Of a stretch of 64,000 nt of DNA, positions 42,884 to 52,069 are shown one piece after another. The number at the start of each line of letters is the position of its first letter. Within the stretch, counting starts at the first letter, position 1. Both the position numbers and the translations under genes were made by a program. The stretch comes from CAWULT01 sp963923455 (GTDB taxonomy: Bacteria; Acidobacteriota; Vicinamibacteria; Vicinamibacterales; UBA2999): positions 10,834 to 74,833 of the forward strand of contig CAWULT010000006.1 of NCBI GenBank assembly GCA_963923455.1, read 5' to 3'. The notes beneath the pieces are model-generated. The model was given only the letters and a program-made list of their open reading frames with translations, was not told the DNA's origin and did no database searches.

Positions 42884-45706
42884 ATGCCCGAGTGGAAAGA
42901 TACGGTCAACCTGCCTCGCACAGGTTTTCCGATGAAAGCGAACCTCCAGACGGCCGAGCCCGAGGCGCTCGCCCGCTGGGAAGCCATGGACCTGTACGGC
43001 CGGCTGCGCGAGCTCCGGCGAGGGGCGCCCAAGTTCGTTCTCCACGACGGGCCGCCGTACGCCAACGGCCAGATCCACCTGGGCACGGCGCTCAACAAGA
43101 TCCTCAAGGATCTCGTCGTGAAGTCGAAGTCCATGGCGGGCTTCGACGCCCCGTACGTGCCGGGCTACGACTGCCACGGCCTGCCGATCGAGCTGCGCGT
43201 CGACCGTGAGCTCGGGCCGAAGAAGCGCGAGATGACGGTGGCCGAAGTCCGCCGGGCCTGCCGGTCGTATGCCGAGCGCTTCATCGGCGTCATGACGACG
43301 GAGTTCCAGCGACTCGGCGTCTACGGCGAATGGTCGCGTCCCTACCTGACGATGGCCTACCGCTATCAGGCCGACATCGTTCGCGCGCTCGGCCGGTTCG
43401 CCGAGCAGGGGCTCGTCTACAAGGGCAAGAAGCCCGTCCACTGGTGCATCCACTGCCGCACGGCGCTGGCCGAGGCCGAGGTCGAGTACGCGGACCACAC
43501 GTCGCCGTCGATCTACGTCGAGTTCCCGCTGGCGCCGGCGAGCGCCGCGACGCTCGCCGGGCGCGTGCCGCAACTGGCGGGCCGGCCGGTCTCGGTGCTC
43601 ATCTGGACGACGACGCCCTGGACCATTCCGTCGAACCTCGCGATCGCGTTCCACCCCGAGTTCGACTACGCCGCCTACGACGTCAACGGCACGGCCGTCA
43701 TCGTCGCCGAGGAGCTCGCGGCGCGGGTGTCGGCCGTCGTCGGCCACGCGCTCTCGAGCCCGATCGCGCGGATGAAGGGCCGTGAGCTCGAGGGCATCGC
43801 GTTCCGCCACCCGCTCTACGCCCGCGACTCGGTGGGCGTCGTCGCGGATTACGTGACGCTCGAGCAAGGCACGGGCGCCGTGCACACGGCGCCCGGCCAC
43901 GGCGCGGACGACTTCCTGACCGGCAGGAAGTACGGGCTCGAGATCTACGCCCCCGTCGGCCCTGGCGGCCACTACCTCGACACGGTGGAGCTCTTCGCCG
44001 GCGAGCGTGTGTCGGAGGCGAACCCGAAGGTCGAGGAGGCGCTCAAGGCCCGCGGCCGCCTGTGGCACCGGCAGACGATCGAGCACCAGTACCCGCACTG
44101 CTGGCGGTGCCACAACCCGGTGATCTTCCTGGCCACGTCGCAGTGGTTCGTGCGGATGGACGGCGACCCGGTGATCCTCTGCGAGGACGGCCAGACGCGG
44201 ACGCTGCGCGATGCGGCCCGCCACGCAATCGACCACCAGGTGCAGTGGATTCCGGCCTGGGGCCGCGACCGCATCTTCAACATGGTGTCGAACCGCCCCG
44301 ACTGGTGCATCTCGCGCCAGCGGGCCTGGGGCGTGCCGATCCCGGCGGTCGACTGCACGGCGTGTGGCGAGGCGGTGCTGACCGGCGAGCTGGTGGCCAA
44401 CGCGGCCGCCGTGTTCGAGACCCATGGCGCCGACGCGTGGTACGAGCGGCCGATCGAGGAGTTCCTGCCGAAGGGACTGGCCTGCCCGTCGTGCGGCGGT
44501 ACGGCCTTCGAGCGCGAGCGCGACATCCTCGACGTCTGGTTCGACTCGGGCTCGAGCCACGAGGCCGTGCTGCCCCGGTGGGACGACCTGACCTGGCCTT
44601 CGGACATGTACCTCGAAGGCAGCGACCAGCACCGGGGCTGGTTCCAGAGCTCGCTGCTCGTGGCGCTGGCCACCCGCGGCCGCCCGCCGTTCCGCCAGGT
44701 GCTGACGCACGGCTTCCTGATCGACCTCGAAGGCCGCAAGATGTCGAAGTCGGTCGGCAACGTCATCGCGCCGCAGGACGTGATCAAGGAGAGCGGCGCC
44801 GAGATCGTCCGCCTGTGGGTGGCGATGACGGAGTTCACCGAGGAGCTCCGCGTCAGCAAGGAGATTCTGACGCGCGTCATCGACGTCTACCGCAAGTTGC
44901 GCAACACGACCCGCGTGCTGCTCGGCAACCTGTACGACTTCGACCCGTCGGCCGACCTGGTGCCGCTGGCCCAGATGAACGCGGTGGACCGCTTCGCACT
45001 GGCCCGCTACGCCGAGGCCGCGCGGAAGGCACGCCGCGCCTACGACGCATACGACTTCTCCACCGTCACCCAGACCCTCAACACGCTCGTCACGGTGGAC
45101 CTGAGCGCCTTCTACGTGGACGTGACCAAGGACGGCATGTACACGCTGGGCGCCCGTTCACACGCGCGCCGCTCCACGCAGACCGCGATGTACCTGATCA
45201 CGGACGGCCTGGCCCGGCTGCTGGCGCCGATACTCCCGGTGACGGCCGACGATCTCTGGCGGCACCTGCCGGGCCCGCGGTCGGAGTCGGTGCACCTGGA
45301 GCGGTTCGGAGACGCCGACGCCTGGCTCGACCCGGCGCTGACCGCCACCTGGCAACGCCTGCTGGCGGTGCGCGAACAGGTGAACGCCGCGCTCGAACAG
45401 AGGCGCAAGGACAAGACGATCGGCACGTCACTGAGCGCCCGGGTGGTGATCACGGCTGGCGGCGACCTCGGCGCACTGCTCGAGGAGCACCGCGACACGC
45501 TGCCGACGCTGTGCATCGTCTCCGACCTCGAGCTGCGCGTGACCGGCACGTCGGGCCCGGACAGCCTGGACGTCGAGGTCGGCAAGGCCGGCGGCGTGAA
45601 GTGCGAGCGCTGCTGGAGGTTCGTGCCCGCCGTGCGCCAGGAACCCGAGTGGGCGGGCATCTGCGACCGGTGCGTCGAGGCACTCGCCGAGCCGGCACGC
45701 ACGTGA
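42884..45706 (+). CDS. ileS: Isoleucyl-tRNA synthetase
   Basis: A 940-residue class I synthetase. The HIGH-like motif is HLGT (residues 65-68) in PPYANGQIHLGTALNKIL, KMSKS is in GRKMSKSVGNVI, and the editing domain contains WTTTPWTIPSNLA. The C-terminal zinc site is CERCWRFVP...ICDRCVEAL. The length suits the bacterial eubacterial-type enzyme. It is followed by lspA, an arrangement common in bacteria. Confidence 0.97.
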   Translation: MPEWKDTVNLPRTGFPMKANLQTAEPEALARWEAMDLYGRLRELRRGAPKFVLHDGPPYANGQIHLGTALNKILKDLVVKSKSMAGFDAPYVPGYDCHGLPIELRVDRELGPKKREMTVAEVRRACRSYAERFIGVMTTEFQRLGVYGEWSRPYLTMAYRYQADIVRALGRFAEQGLVYKGKKPVHWCIHCRTALAEAEVEYADHTSPSIYVEFPLAPASAATLAGRVPQLAGRPVSVLIWTTTPWTIPSNLAIAFHPEFDYAAYDVNGTAVIVAEELAARVSAVVGHALSSPIARMKGRELEGIAFRHPLYARDSVGVVADYVTLEQGTGAVHTAPGHGADDFLTGRKYGLEIYAPVGPGGHYLDTVELFAGERVSEANPKVEEALKARGRLWHRQTIEHQYPHCWRCHNPVIFLATSQWFVRMDGDPVILCEDGQTRTLRDAARHAIDHQVQWIPAWGRDRIFNMVSNRPDWCISRQRAWGVPIPAVDCTACGEAVLTGELVANAAAVFETHGADAWYERPIEEFLPKGLACPSCGGTAFERERDILDVWFDSGSSHEAVLPRWDDLTWPSDMYLEGSDQHRGWFQSSLLVALATRGRPPFRQVLTHGFLIDLEGRKMSKSVGNVIAPQDVIKESGAEIVRLWVAMTEFTEELRVSKEILTRVIDVYRKLRNTTRVLLGNLYDFDPSADLVPLAQMNAVDRFALARYAEAARKARRAYDAYDFSTVTQTLNTLVTVDLSAFYVDVTKDGMYTLGARSHARRSTQTAMYLITDGLARLLAPILPVTADDLWRHLPGPRSESVHLERFGDADAWLDPALTATWQRLLAVREQVNAALEQRRKDKTIGTSLSARVVITAGGDLGALLEEHRDTLPTLCIVSDLELRVTGTSGPDSLDVEVGKAGGVKCERCWRFVPAVRQEPEWAGICDRCVEALAEPART

Positions 45707-45708
45707 CG

Positions 45709-46200
45709 ATGAACCGCTCGTACGGCACGATGGTCCTCGCGGGGGCCGTCGTCGTGCTTGACCAGGCGACCAAGCTGCTCGTCCGGCAGCGGTTCGCCCC
45801 GTTCGACAGCGTTCAGGTCATTCCGGGATTCTTCGACCTGGCGCGGGTGCACAACACCGGCGCCGCGTTCGGAATGCTCAACGGTGTAGACCTGCCGTAC
45901 AAGACGGCCCTGCTGGCGCTGGTGGCGGTCGCGGCGCTCATCGGGCTGACGGTCTTCGCGGCCTCGCTGCCGTCCACCCACTGGCTCGCGCGCGTCGGCG
46001 TGCCGCTCGTCGTGGGCGGCGCAGTCGGCAACCTGATCGACCGGCTGACGCTCGGCTACGTGGTGGACTTCCTGGACTTCTACTGGCGGGGCTGGCACTT
46101 CTGGGCGTTCAACGTCGCCGACGCGGCCATCACGGTCGGGATGGCGCTCATCATCCTGGACCAGATCGGAGCGGGACACCGTGTTTCCAGAGCTGTTTAG
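45709..46200 (+). CDS. lspA: Lipoprotein signal peptidase (signal peptidase II)
   Basis: A 163-residue inner-membrane aspartic protease that cleaves diacylated prolipoproteins. Motifs: LDQATKLLVRQRF, VHNTGAAFGML, GGAVGNLIDRL (catalytic D) and FNVADAAITVG (second catalytic D). Four helices are predicted. A GTG at 45703 overlapping the ileS stop (GTGA) is an alternative start adding two residues. Its C-terminus overlaps lgt by 20 bases. Confidence 0.95.
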   Translation: MNRSYGTMVLAGAVVVLDQATKLLVRQRFAPFDSVQVIPGFFDLARVHNTGAAFGMLNGVDLPYKTALLALVAVAALIGLTVFAASLPSTHWLARVGVPLVVGGAVGNLIDRLTLGYVVDFLDFYWRGWHFWAFNVADAAITVGMALIILDQIGAGHRVSRAV

Positions 46201-46990
46201 CATCGGCCCGGTGACGATCTACACGTACGGCGTGCTGCTGGCCGCGTCGTACCTGCTGGGCCTGCGCCTGGCCATGGCGCGCGCGAAGCGCTGGGGGCTC
46301 GACCACAACCGCGTGCTCGACCTCGGCATCTACATCATCATCGCGGCGCTCGTCGGGGCGAAGCTGCTGCTGCTCGTCGTCGACTTCGACTCGTTCCGCC
46401 GCTCGCCGGCCGACCTGCTCTCGCTGGCGCGCTCCGGCGGCGTGTTCTACGGCGGCCTGATCCTGGCCGTAACCGTGGCGTTCTGGTACATCGCCAGGCA
46501 CCGCATGCCCTTCTGGACGACCTGCGACGTCTTCGCGCCCGGCATCGCCCTGGGCCACGTGACGGGCCGGCTCGGCTGCTTCGCGGCGGGCTGCTGCTAC
46601 GGCAGGCCGACCGACGTCTCGTGGGCCGTCGTCTTCACCAACCCGCTGGCCAACGCCAACGTCGGGACGCCGCTCGGCATCCCGCTGCATCCCACGCAGC
46701 TCTACGAGGCGGGCGCGGAGCTGCTGATCCTCGTGCTGCTGCTGGCGACGGAGCGCCGCGGCCGGCAGTTCGCGGGCCGGACGTTCTGGTCGTACATGTT
46801 CCTGTATGCCGTCTCGCGGTACGTGATCGAGATCTACCGGGGCGACCCGCGCGGCACGGTGTTCGGCACGCTCTCCACGTCGCAGTTCATCTCGCTGCTG
46901 CTGGGCCCGCTCAGCGTCGTCATGCTGGTGTGGCTGATGCGCACGATGGCCGACGCCGCCCACGGGATGCCGCGTCGCCGCGAGGCCTGA
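46181..46990 (+). CDS. lgt: Prolipoprotein diacylglyceryl transferase
   Basis: A 269-residue inner-membrane enzyme that adds diacylglycerol to the lipobox cysteine before LspA acts. The Lgt signature is GHVTGRLGCFAAGCCYGRPT, with the conserved Y/G-rich GGVFYGGLI and a C-terminal SRYVIEIYRGDPR. The start is GTG 46181 inside the lspA end. lspA and lgt adjacent to each other place both modification steps in one operon. Confidence 0.95.
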   Translation: MFPELFSIGPVTIYTYGVLLAASYLLGLRLAMARAKRWGLDHNRVLDLGIYIIIAALVGAKLLLLVVDFDSFRRSPADLLSLARSGGVFYGGLILAVTVAFWYIARHRMPFWTTCDVFAPGIALGHVTGRLGCFAAGCCYGRPTDVSWAVVFTNPLANANVGTPLGIPLHPTQLYEAGAELLILVLLLATERRGRQFAGRTFWSYMFLYAVSRYVIEIYRGDPRGTVFGTLSTSQFISLLLGPLSVVMLVWLMRTMADAAHGMPRRREA

Positions 46991-46996
46991 GGCCCG

Positions 46997-47962
46997 GTGG
47001 ACCCGACCGATTTCGTCGTGACGCCCGAGGGCGAGGGCCAGCGCCTCGACCGGTACCTCGTATCGGTCATGGGCGACCAGTCGCGGTCCCAGATCCAGAA
47101 GCTGATCGTCGACGGCTGCGTGACCGTCGAGGGCCGCCAGGCGCGGGCCAACCTGACCGTACACGAGGGCGACCGGGTCTACGTGCAGGTGCCGGCGGCC
47201 GCACCGTCGATGCTGGCGCGGCAGGCGCTCCCCCTCGAGATCGTCTACCAGGACCTGGACCTCGCCGTCGTGAACAAGCCGGCCGGCATGGTGGTGCATC
47301 CGGGCGCCGGCCACGAATCCGGCACGCTGGTGAACGCGCTGCTGCACCACCTGACCGATCTGAGTGGCATCGGCGGCGAGCTGCGGCCGGGCATCGTGCA
47401 CCGGCTCGACCGGGGCACGTCCGGCCTGATGGTCATCGCCAAGCACGACACCGCCCACCGGGAACTGGCGCGCCAGTTCCACGACCGCGAAGTCGAAAAG
47501 GAGTACATCGCGCTGGTCTGGGGCGTGGTGCACGCGGGACGCCGCATCGACGCGGCGATCGGCCGCGACCCCGGCGACCGCCAGAAGATGTCGGCCCGGG
47601 CGAAGCATGCCCGCCACGCGGTCACGCGGATCACGCGCGCGCTGCACCTGCCGGGCCTGACGCTCTGCCAGGTGGCGATCCACACCGGACGGACGCACCA
47701 GATTCGCGTGCACCTGAGCGCCATCGGCCACCCGATCGTCGGCGATTCGGTGTACGGCGGGGTGCACCGCCGCGTCGCGGGCGACATCCGCGCCGTGCAG
47801 CGGCTCGAGCGGCCGTTCCTGCACGCGGCCCGGCTCGCGTTCACGCACCCCACCGACGGCCGTCGGCTCGAGTTCACGGCGCCGCTGCCGGCCGACCTCC
47901 AGCGGGTGTTGGACGACCTGCCGGGCGTCGAGGCGCTCGCGGAAGGCGGCGAGGATGAGTGA
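46997..47962 (+). CDS. rluD: RluD-family 23S rRNA pseudouridine synthase
   Basis: A 321-residue enzyme. The N-terminal S4 RNA-binding domain covers about 14-75 (RLDRYLVSVMGDQSRSQIQKLIVDGCVTV), and the catalytic Asp is in GIVHRLDRGTSGLMVIAK. A further conserved stretch is HTGRTHQIRVHLSAIGHPIVGD. The family isomerises uridines in the H69 helix of 23S rRNA. The start is GTG 46997, 6 bases after lgt. Confidence 0.93.
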   Translation: MDPTDFVVTPEGEGQRLDRYLVSVMGDQSRSQIQKLIVDGCVTVEGRQARANLTVHEGDRVYVQVPAAAPSMLARQALPLEIVYQDLDLAVVNKPAGMVVHPGAGHESGTLVNALLHHLTDLSGIGGELRPGIVHRLDRGTSGLMVIAKHDTAHRELARQFHDREVEKEYIALVWGVVHAGRRIDAAIGRDPGDRQKMSARAKHARHAVTRITRALHLPGLTLCQVAIHTGRTHQIRVHLSAIGHPIVGDSVYGGVHRRVAGDIRAVQRLERPFLHAARLAFTHPTDGRRLEFTAPLPADLQRVLDDLPGVEALAEGGEDE

Positions 47963-48497
47963 CGCGATCACGCCGAGGGCCGTCCGCGAGGTGTTCCGCG
48001 GCCGCGTCTTCACGCTGCAGGTCGAGTCGATCACGCTGCCGTCGGGACACGCGCTCGACGCCGAGATCATCCGGCACCCCGGGTCGGTCGTAATCATCCC
48101 GGTCACCACCGACGGGTGCATCGTCCTCGTGCGGCAGTACCGGCATGCCATCGGCCGACACGCCTGGGAGCTGCCGGCCGGCAGCCTGAAGCCCGGCGAG
48201 GCCCGCGAGTCGGCCGCCGTCCGTGAGTGCCACGAGGAGACGGGGTGGATTCCGTCGTCGGTCGCGCCCGTCGGGTCGCTCTTTCCGACGCCCGGCTACT
48301 GTGACGAGGAGATGCACTTCTACCGGGCCACGGGCCTGCGCCGGCCCGGTGCCGGCGACGCGGCTGCGCACCCCGACGAGGACGAGGACATCGAGGCGAG
48401 GGCGTTCACGCCGGCCGAGGTGCGCGCGATGATTGCGGCCGGCGATATCGTCGACATGAAGACCGTGTCGGGCCTCGCGCTGATCCACGAGGCCTGA
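47955..48497 (+). CDS. NUDIX hydrolase (ADP-ribose pyrophosphatase-like)
   Basis: A 180-residue NUDIX enzyme. The Nudix box GSLKPGEARESAAVRECHEETGW fits G-x5-E-x7-REC-HEE-TG, and the preceding strand VVIIPVTTDGCIVLVRQYRHAIGRHAWELPAG is typical of ADP-ribose or GDP-mannose pyrophosphatases. It overlaps rluD by 8 bases and ends the ileS operon. Confidence 0.92.
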   Translation: MSDAITPRAVREVFRGRVFTLQVESITLPSGHALDAEIIRHPGSVVIIPVTTDGCIVLVRQYRHAIGRHAWELPAGSLKPGEARESAAVRECHEETGWIPSSVAPVGSLFPTPGYCDEEMHFYRATGLRRPGAGDAAAHPDEDEDIEARAFTPAEVRAMIAAGDIVDMKTVSGLALIHEA

Positions 48498-48522
48498 CCC
48501 GCCACGCGCCGGAGGGCGGGTC
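48496..48522. terminator. Hairpin between the convergent nudix and lon genes
   Basis: GACCCGCC (48496-48503) pairs with GGCGGGTC (48515-48522) across an 11-base loop in a 28-base gap between convergent stop codons. No T-run accompanies it, so its terminator role is tentative. Confidence 0.35.
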
Positions 48523-48525
48523 GCG

Positions 48526-50961
48526 TTACTGCAACGGCGGCTGGGTCCGGCGGTCCGAGCGGTCGGAGGTGACGGGCGCGGGCGGCGTGAGCGCGAGCAA
48601 CAGCACCTCGTCGACGCTCTGCACGTAGTGGATGGTCAGCTGTCGCCGCAGCTCCTCGCTCAGGTCTTCCTTGACGTTCTTCTCGTTCTGCCGCGGCAGG
48701 ATCACCTCGCGGATGCCGACGCGACGCGCCGCCAGCACTTTCTCCTTGATGCCGCCGACGGGAAGCACGCGGCCCGACAGGGTGATCTCCCCGGTCATCG
48801 CAATGTCACCCCGCACGGGTCGCCGCGTCACCTCGGAGGCGAGCGCCGTGGCGATGGTGATGCCCGCCGACGGGCCGTCCTTCGGAATGGCGCCCGAGGG
48901 CACGTGCAGGTGCACTTCCGCGTTCTTGAAGAACTCCGGATCCGCACCGTAGGAGGCCGCGTGCGCGCGGAACCACGACAGCGCCGCGCGGGCCGACTCC
49001 TTCATGACGTCCCCCAGCTGTCCGGTCAGCGTCAGCGTGCCGCCGCCCGCCATCCGCGAGGCCTCGATGAAGAGCACGTCGCCGCCGGCCGGCGTCCAGG
49101 CCAGGCCGATCGCCACGCCCGGCCGCCGCGTGCGCTCCCCGACCTCCTCGTCCTGGAAGCTCGGGGCTCCGAGCATCTCCACGACGACCGCCGGCGTGAT
49201 CGCCAACGGCGCCTCGTCGCCCTCGGCCCGCCGCCGCGCTGCCTTGCGGCACAGGGCGCCGATCTCCCGCTCGAGGTTCCGGACGCCGGCCTCGCGGGTG
49301 TAGCCGCGGATCACGGCGCGCAGCGCGTCGTCGGTCACGGTCAACTGCTCGGCGGACAGCCCGTGGTTGACGACCTGCTTGTGCAGCAGGTGGTCGCGGG
49401 CGATCGCCAGCTTCTCGTCCTCGGTGTAGCCGGGGATCTCGAGCACCTCCATCCGGTCCCGCAACGCCGGCGGGATGGGGTCGAGCACGTTGGCCGTCGT
49501 GATGAACAGCACCTCCGACAGGTCGAAGGGCACGTCGAGGTAGTGGTCGCGGAACGTGGCGTTCTGCTCGGGATCGAGCACTTCGAGCAGGGCCGACGCC
49601 GGGTCGCCCCGGAAGTCGGACCCGAGCTTGTCGATCTCGTCCAGGATGAACACGGGGTTCTTCGAGCCGGCACGGCGGAGCCCCTGGATGATCTGGCCGG
49701 GCAGCGCCCCGATGTAGGTGCGGCGGTGGCCACGGATCTCGGCCTCGTCCCGCATGCCACCCAGCGAGACCCGGACGAACGTGCGACCGAGCGACTGCGC
49801 GATGGAGCGCGCCAGCGAGGTCTTGCCGACGCCGGGCGGCCCGGCGAAGCAGAGAATCGGTCCCTTCAGCGACGGATTGAGCTTGCGGACCGCGAGGTAC
49901 TCGAGGATGCGGTCCTTGGCCTTGTCGAGGCCCGAGTGCTCCGCGTCGAGCACCTGCTTGGTCCGCGGCAGGTCCACGGTTTCCTCGCTCCTGGCCTGCC
50001 ACGGCAGGCACACGAGCCAGTCGAGGTACGTGCGCGACACGGTGTACTCGGCGGCGGCGGCTGGCATCTTCGCCAGGCGCTCCAGCTCGCGCACCGCCTC
50101 CTTCCTGACGGCCTCGGGCATTCCGGCCGCCTCGATCTTCTCGCGCAGCTCCTCGATTTCCTTCGTCTGGTCGTCGCCCTCGCCCAGTTCCTTCTGGATC
50201 GCCTTGAGCTGTTCGCGCAGGAAGTACTCGCGCTGGTTCTTGCCGACCTCGGACTGCACCTGGGACTGGATCTTCGAGCCGAGCTCCAGGACCTCGAGTT
50301 CCTTCACGAGGATCCGGTTCAGGCTGGTCATGCGCTCGCGCACGTCCAGCGTCTCGAGCACCTCCTGCTTCACCGACGTCGGGATGGTCGTCAGGCTCGA
50401 GGCGATGAAGTCGGCGAGCCGGCCGGGCTCGTTGACCGACGCCGCCAGCGTCTGCAGGTCGTCCGAGAGCAGGGGCGACAGGGACACGACCTGCTGGAAG
50501 TTCGCCTTGATGTTCCGCATCAGCGCGTCGGCCTCGACGCGATCGCCCTCCTGCAGCGCCTCGGACGCACGCGAGACGCGCGCCACCAGGTAAGGCTTGC
50601 TGGCGGTGACGTCGTCGAGCGTCACCCGTGCCAGACCCTGGACGATCAGGCGCAGGCTGCCGTCCGGCAGCTTGAACATCTTGTGGATGTGGCTGATGGT
50701 GCCAACCCGGTGCAGGTCGTCCTGCGACGGCTCCTCGATGGTCGGATCCTTCTGCGTGAAGACGCCGACAGGCCGACCCGCCCCCATCGCCTCGTCGATG
50801 AGCTGCACGGAGCTCTCGCGGGCCACGGCCAGGGGCATGTAGGAGTTCGGGAACAGCACGGTGTCGCGCAGCGGCAGGACCGGCAGCTCCGGCGGCACCT
50901 CGAACGAGGCGTCACCGGGCGGCAGCTGCGGCGGCGGAACGGGCTCGGGACGTTCAGACAT
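48526..50961 (-). CDS. lon: ATP-dependent protease Lon
   Basis: An 811-residue LonA. The N-terminal substrate domain is at about 25-220 (PVLPLRDTVLFPNSYMPL), the AAA domain has Walker A GPPGVGKTSL and Walker B VFILDEIDKL, and the protease domain has the catalytic Ser in KDGPSAGITIATAL and Lys in GGIKEKVLAARR. It degrades misfolded and regulatory proteins in the cytoplasm. AGGAGCG precedes the ATG. The coiled region KELGEGDDQTKEIEELREKIE is as in other LonA proteins. Confidence 0.97.
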   Translation of the reverse strand: MSERPEPVPPPQLPPGDASFEVPPELPVLPLRDTVLFPNSYMPLAVARESSVQLIDEAMGAGRPVGVFTQKDPTIEEPSQDDLHRVGTISHIHKMFKLPDGSLRLIVQGLARVTLDDVTASKPYLVARVSRASEALQEGDRVEADALMRNIKANFQQVVSLSPLLSDDLQTLAASVNEPGRLADFIASSLTTIPTSVKQEVLETLDVRERMTSLNRILVKELEVLELGSKIQSQVQSEVGKNQREYFLREQLKAIQKELGEGDDQTKEIEELREKIEAAGMPEAVRKEAVRELERLAKMPAAAAEYTVSRTYLDWLVCLPWQARSEETVDLPRTKQVLDAEHSGLDKAKDRILEYLAVRKLNPSLKGPILCFAGPPGVGKTSLARSIAQSLGRTFVRVSLGGMRDEAEIRGHRRTYIGALPGQIIQGLRRAGSKNPVFILDEIDKLGSDFRGDPASALLEVLDPEQNATFRDHYLDVPFDLSEVLFITTANVLDPIPPALRDRMEVLEIPGYTEDEKLAIARDHLLHKQVVNHGLSAEQLTVTDDALRAVIRGYTREAGVRNLEREIGALCRKAARRRAEGDEAPLAITPAVVVEMLGAPSFQDEEVGERTRRPGVAIGLAWTPAGGDVLFIEASRMAGGGTLTLTGQLGDVMKESARAALSWFRAHAASYGADPEFFKNAEVHLHVPSGAIPKDGPSAGITIATALASEVTRRPVRGDIAMTGEITLSGRVLPVGGIKEKVLAARRVGIREVILPRQNEKNVKEDLSEELRRQLTIHYVQSVDEVLLLALTPPAPVTSDRSDRRTQPPLQ

Positions 50962-51032
50962 GGTGTGCGCTCCTAATCAGCTTAGCAGCCGCGGCGCGCC
51001 TGGCACGCGCCGGTTCGGAGGCGGGACCGGTC

Positions 51033-51084
51033 AAAAACGAAAGACCCGGCACCCGGCCGCAGGTTGGCCGGGAGGTGCCGGGTC
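51033..51084 (-). terminator. Strong intrinsic terminator of the DksA-like gene
   Basis: GACCCGGCACC (51043-51053) and GGTGCCGGGTC (51074-51084) form an 11-bp perfect outer stem, with a further inner pairing of CGGCC with GGCCG. On the minus strand it is followed by TTTCGTTTTT (51042-51033), a good U-run, about 20 bases after the dksA stop. Confidence 0.85.
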
Positions 51085-51105
51085 GTGGTCGGGCGCGGAA
51101 CGCGC

Positions 51106-51555
51106 TCAGTTCGAAGTGTCGAACAGGAACGCTGACGAGCTGCGGCGCTGCGACATCCGCTCGCGGTGCTCAGCGGTCTCGCGGGCCTCTTCGCAATCCT
51201 TGCAGCGCACCGCGAAGGGCAGCGCACGAAGGCGTGCCTCGGAAATCTCGTCGCCGCACTCGAAGCAGTCACCGTAGCTGCCGTCTTCCAGCCGCCGGAG
51301 CGCCGCGTCGATCTTGTTCAGCGTCTCCGACTTCATCTGGATGAGGGCGAACTCGATGTCCTCCTGGATGTCGACCTCGGAGCTCTCGCCCTGGTCGAGG
51401 ACATCGCGTTCCTTGTTCGTGTTGTCGGCGCGCACGTCGCGAATACGACCCTGCACTTCGACCATCAGCTCGCGGCGGCGGTTCTCGAGCATCTTCTTCA
51501 GCTCGTTGTAGCGACTCGTCTTGGTCGAGCCCTTCGTCTTGGTCATCGTAGCCAT
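51106..51555 (-). CDS. DksA/TraR-family zinc-finger regulator
   Basis: A 149-residue protein. A coiled-coil N-terminus (about 15-90, RYNELKKMLENRRRELMVEVQ) is followed by the four-Cys zinc finger DCFECGDEISEARLRALPFAVRCKDC and a helical tail. DksA-type proteins enter the RNA polymerase secondary channel and act with ppGpp; a RelA/SpoT gene lies 2 kb away. The loop between coils carries ERDVLDQGESSEVDIQED, acidic as in DksA. A second start (ATG 51546) is close behind the first. Confidence 0.9.
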   Translation of the reverse strand: MATMTKTKGSTKTSRYNELKKMLENRRRELMVEVQGRIRDVRADNTNKERDVLDQGESSEVDIQEDIEFALIQMKSETLNKIDAALRRLEDGSYGDCFECGDEISEARLRALPFAVRCKDCEEARETAEHRERMSQRRSSSAFLFDTSN

Positions 51556-52069
51556 GGTGCCTGCCGCTCCTTGGCGCCTTGCGCCGCTTCCCGGGTAATA
51601 CTGCCTGGCATTCGTGGCCAGGCGCTGATATCAGTCCGTCGTTGTGTCCAGGCTATATGCAGTTCGCGTGCCGAATTTGGCCTTCTTGAGCACCGGGAAC
51701 GCTCTCCCCTGAGGGTGGGCTCGGCCATGTCCTGGACTCAGGCCAACAAGACTCTATTAATCAGTCATTTATCGGAGACGATGGCAACCGGGATTCGCGC
51801 TCGTCACCCGCACAGCCAGTAAGACGCCGACCGACGTCGTACGGTCTCCTCAAGGTAGTGCCCACTAAAGTGGACTGGCAAATCTGCCCTGTTCCACAGT
51901 CCGGCCTGCCGACAGCACGCTTGGACGTCGGATCTCCGGCCCACTGGCCTGCCAGCTCTGCCGTGTAGCTGCGGATCGGCAATGTGCATAATAATCTACA
52001 TACTGGTGATGTACAAACACACCAGTTCAGTCTTCCGCAATCCAGGCCCGATGTGCGAAGCTGTCGCCG
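51556..52069. other. 514-base intergenic region, no gene found
   Basis: This gap between divergent genes has no supported coding region or RNA gene. Its GC content is visibly lower than the neighbours from about 51640 to 52020. It contains a short inverted repeat CCACT-AA-AGTGG near 51865 and TACAT (51997-52001)/ATGTA (52009-52013) just ahead of the Cys-rich gene, which could be regulatory. Confidence 0.5.

Noticed and set aside
51556..52069. IS remnant or small RNA in the lower-GC gap
   Set aside because: Short inverted repeats occur, but no transposase fragment, target duplication or terminator was found.
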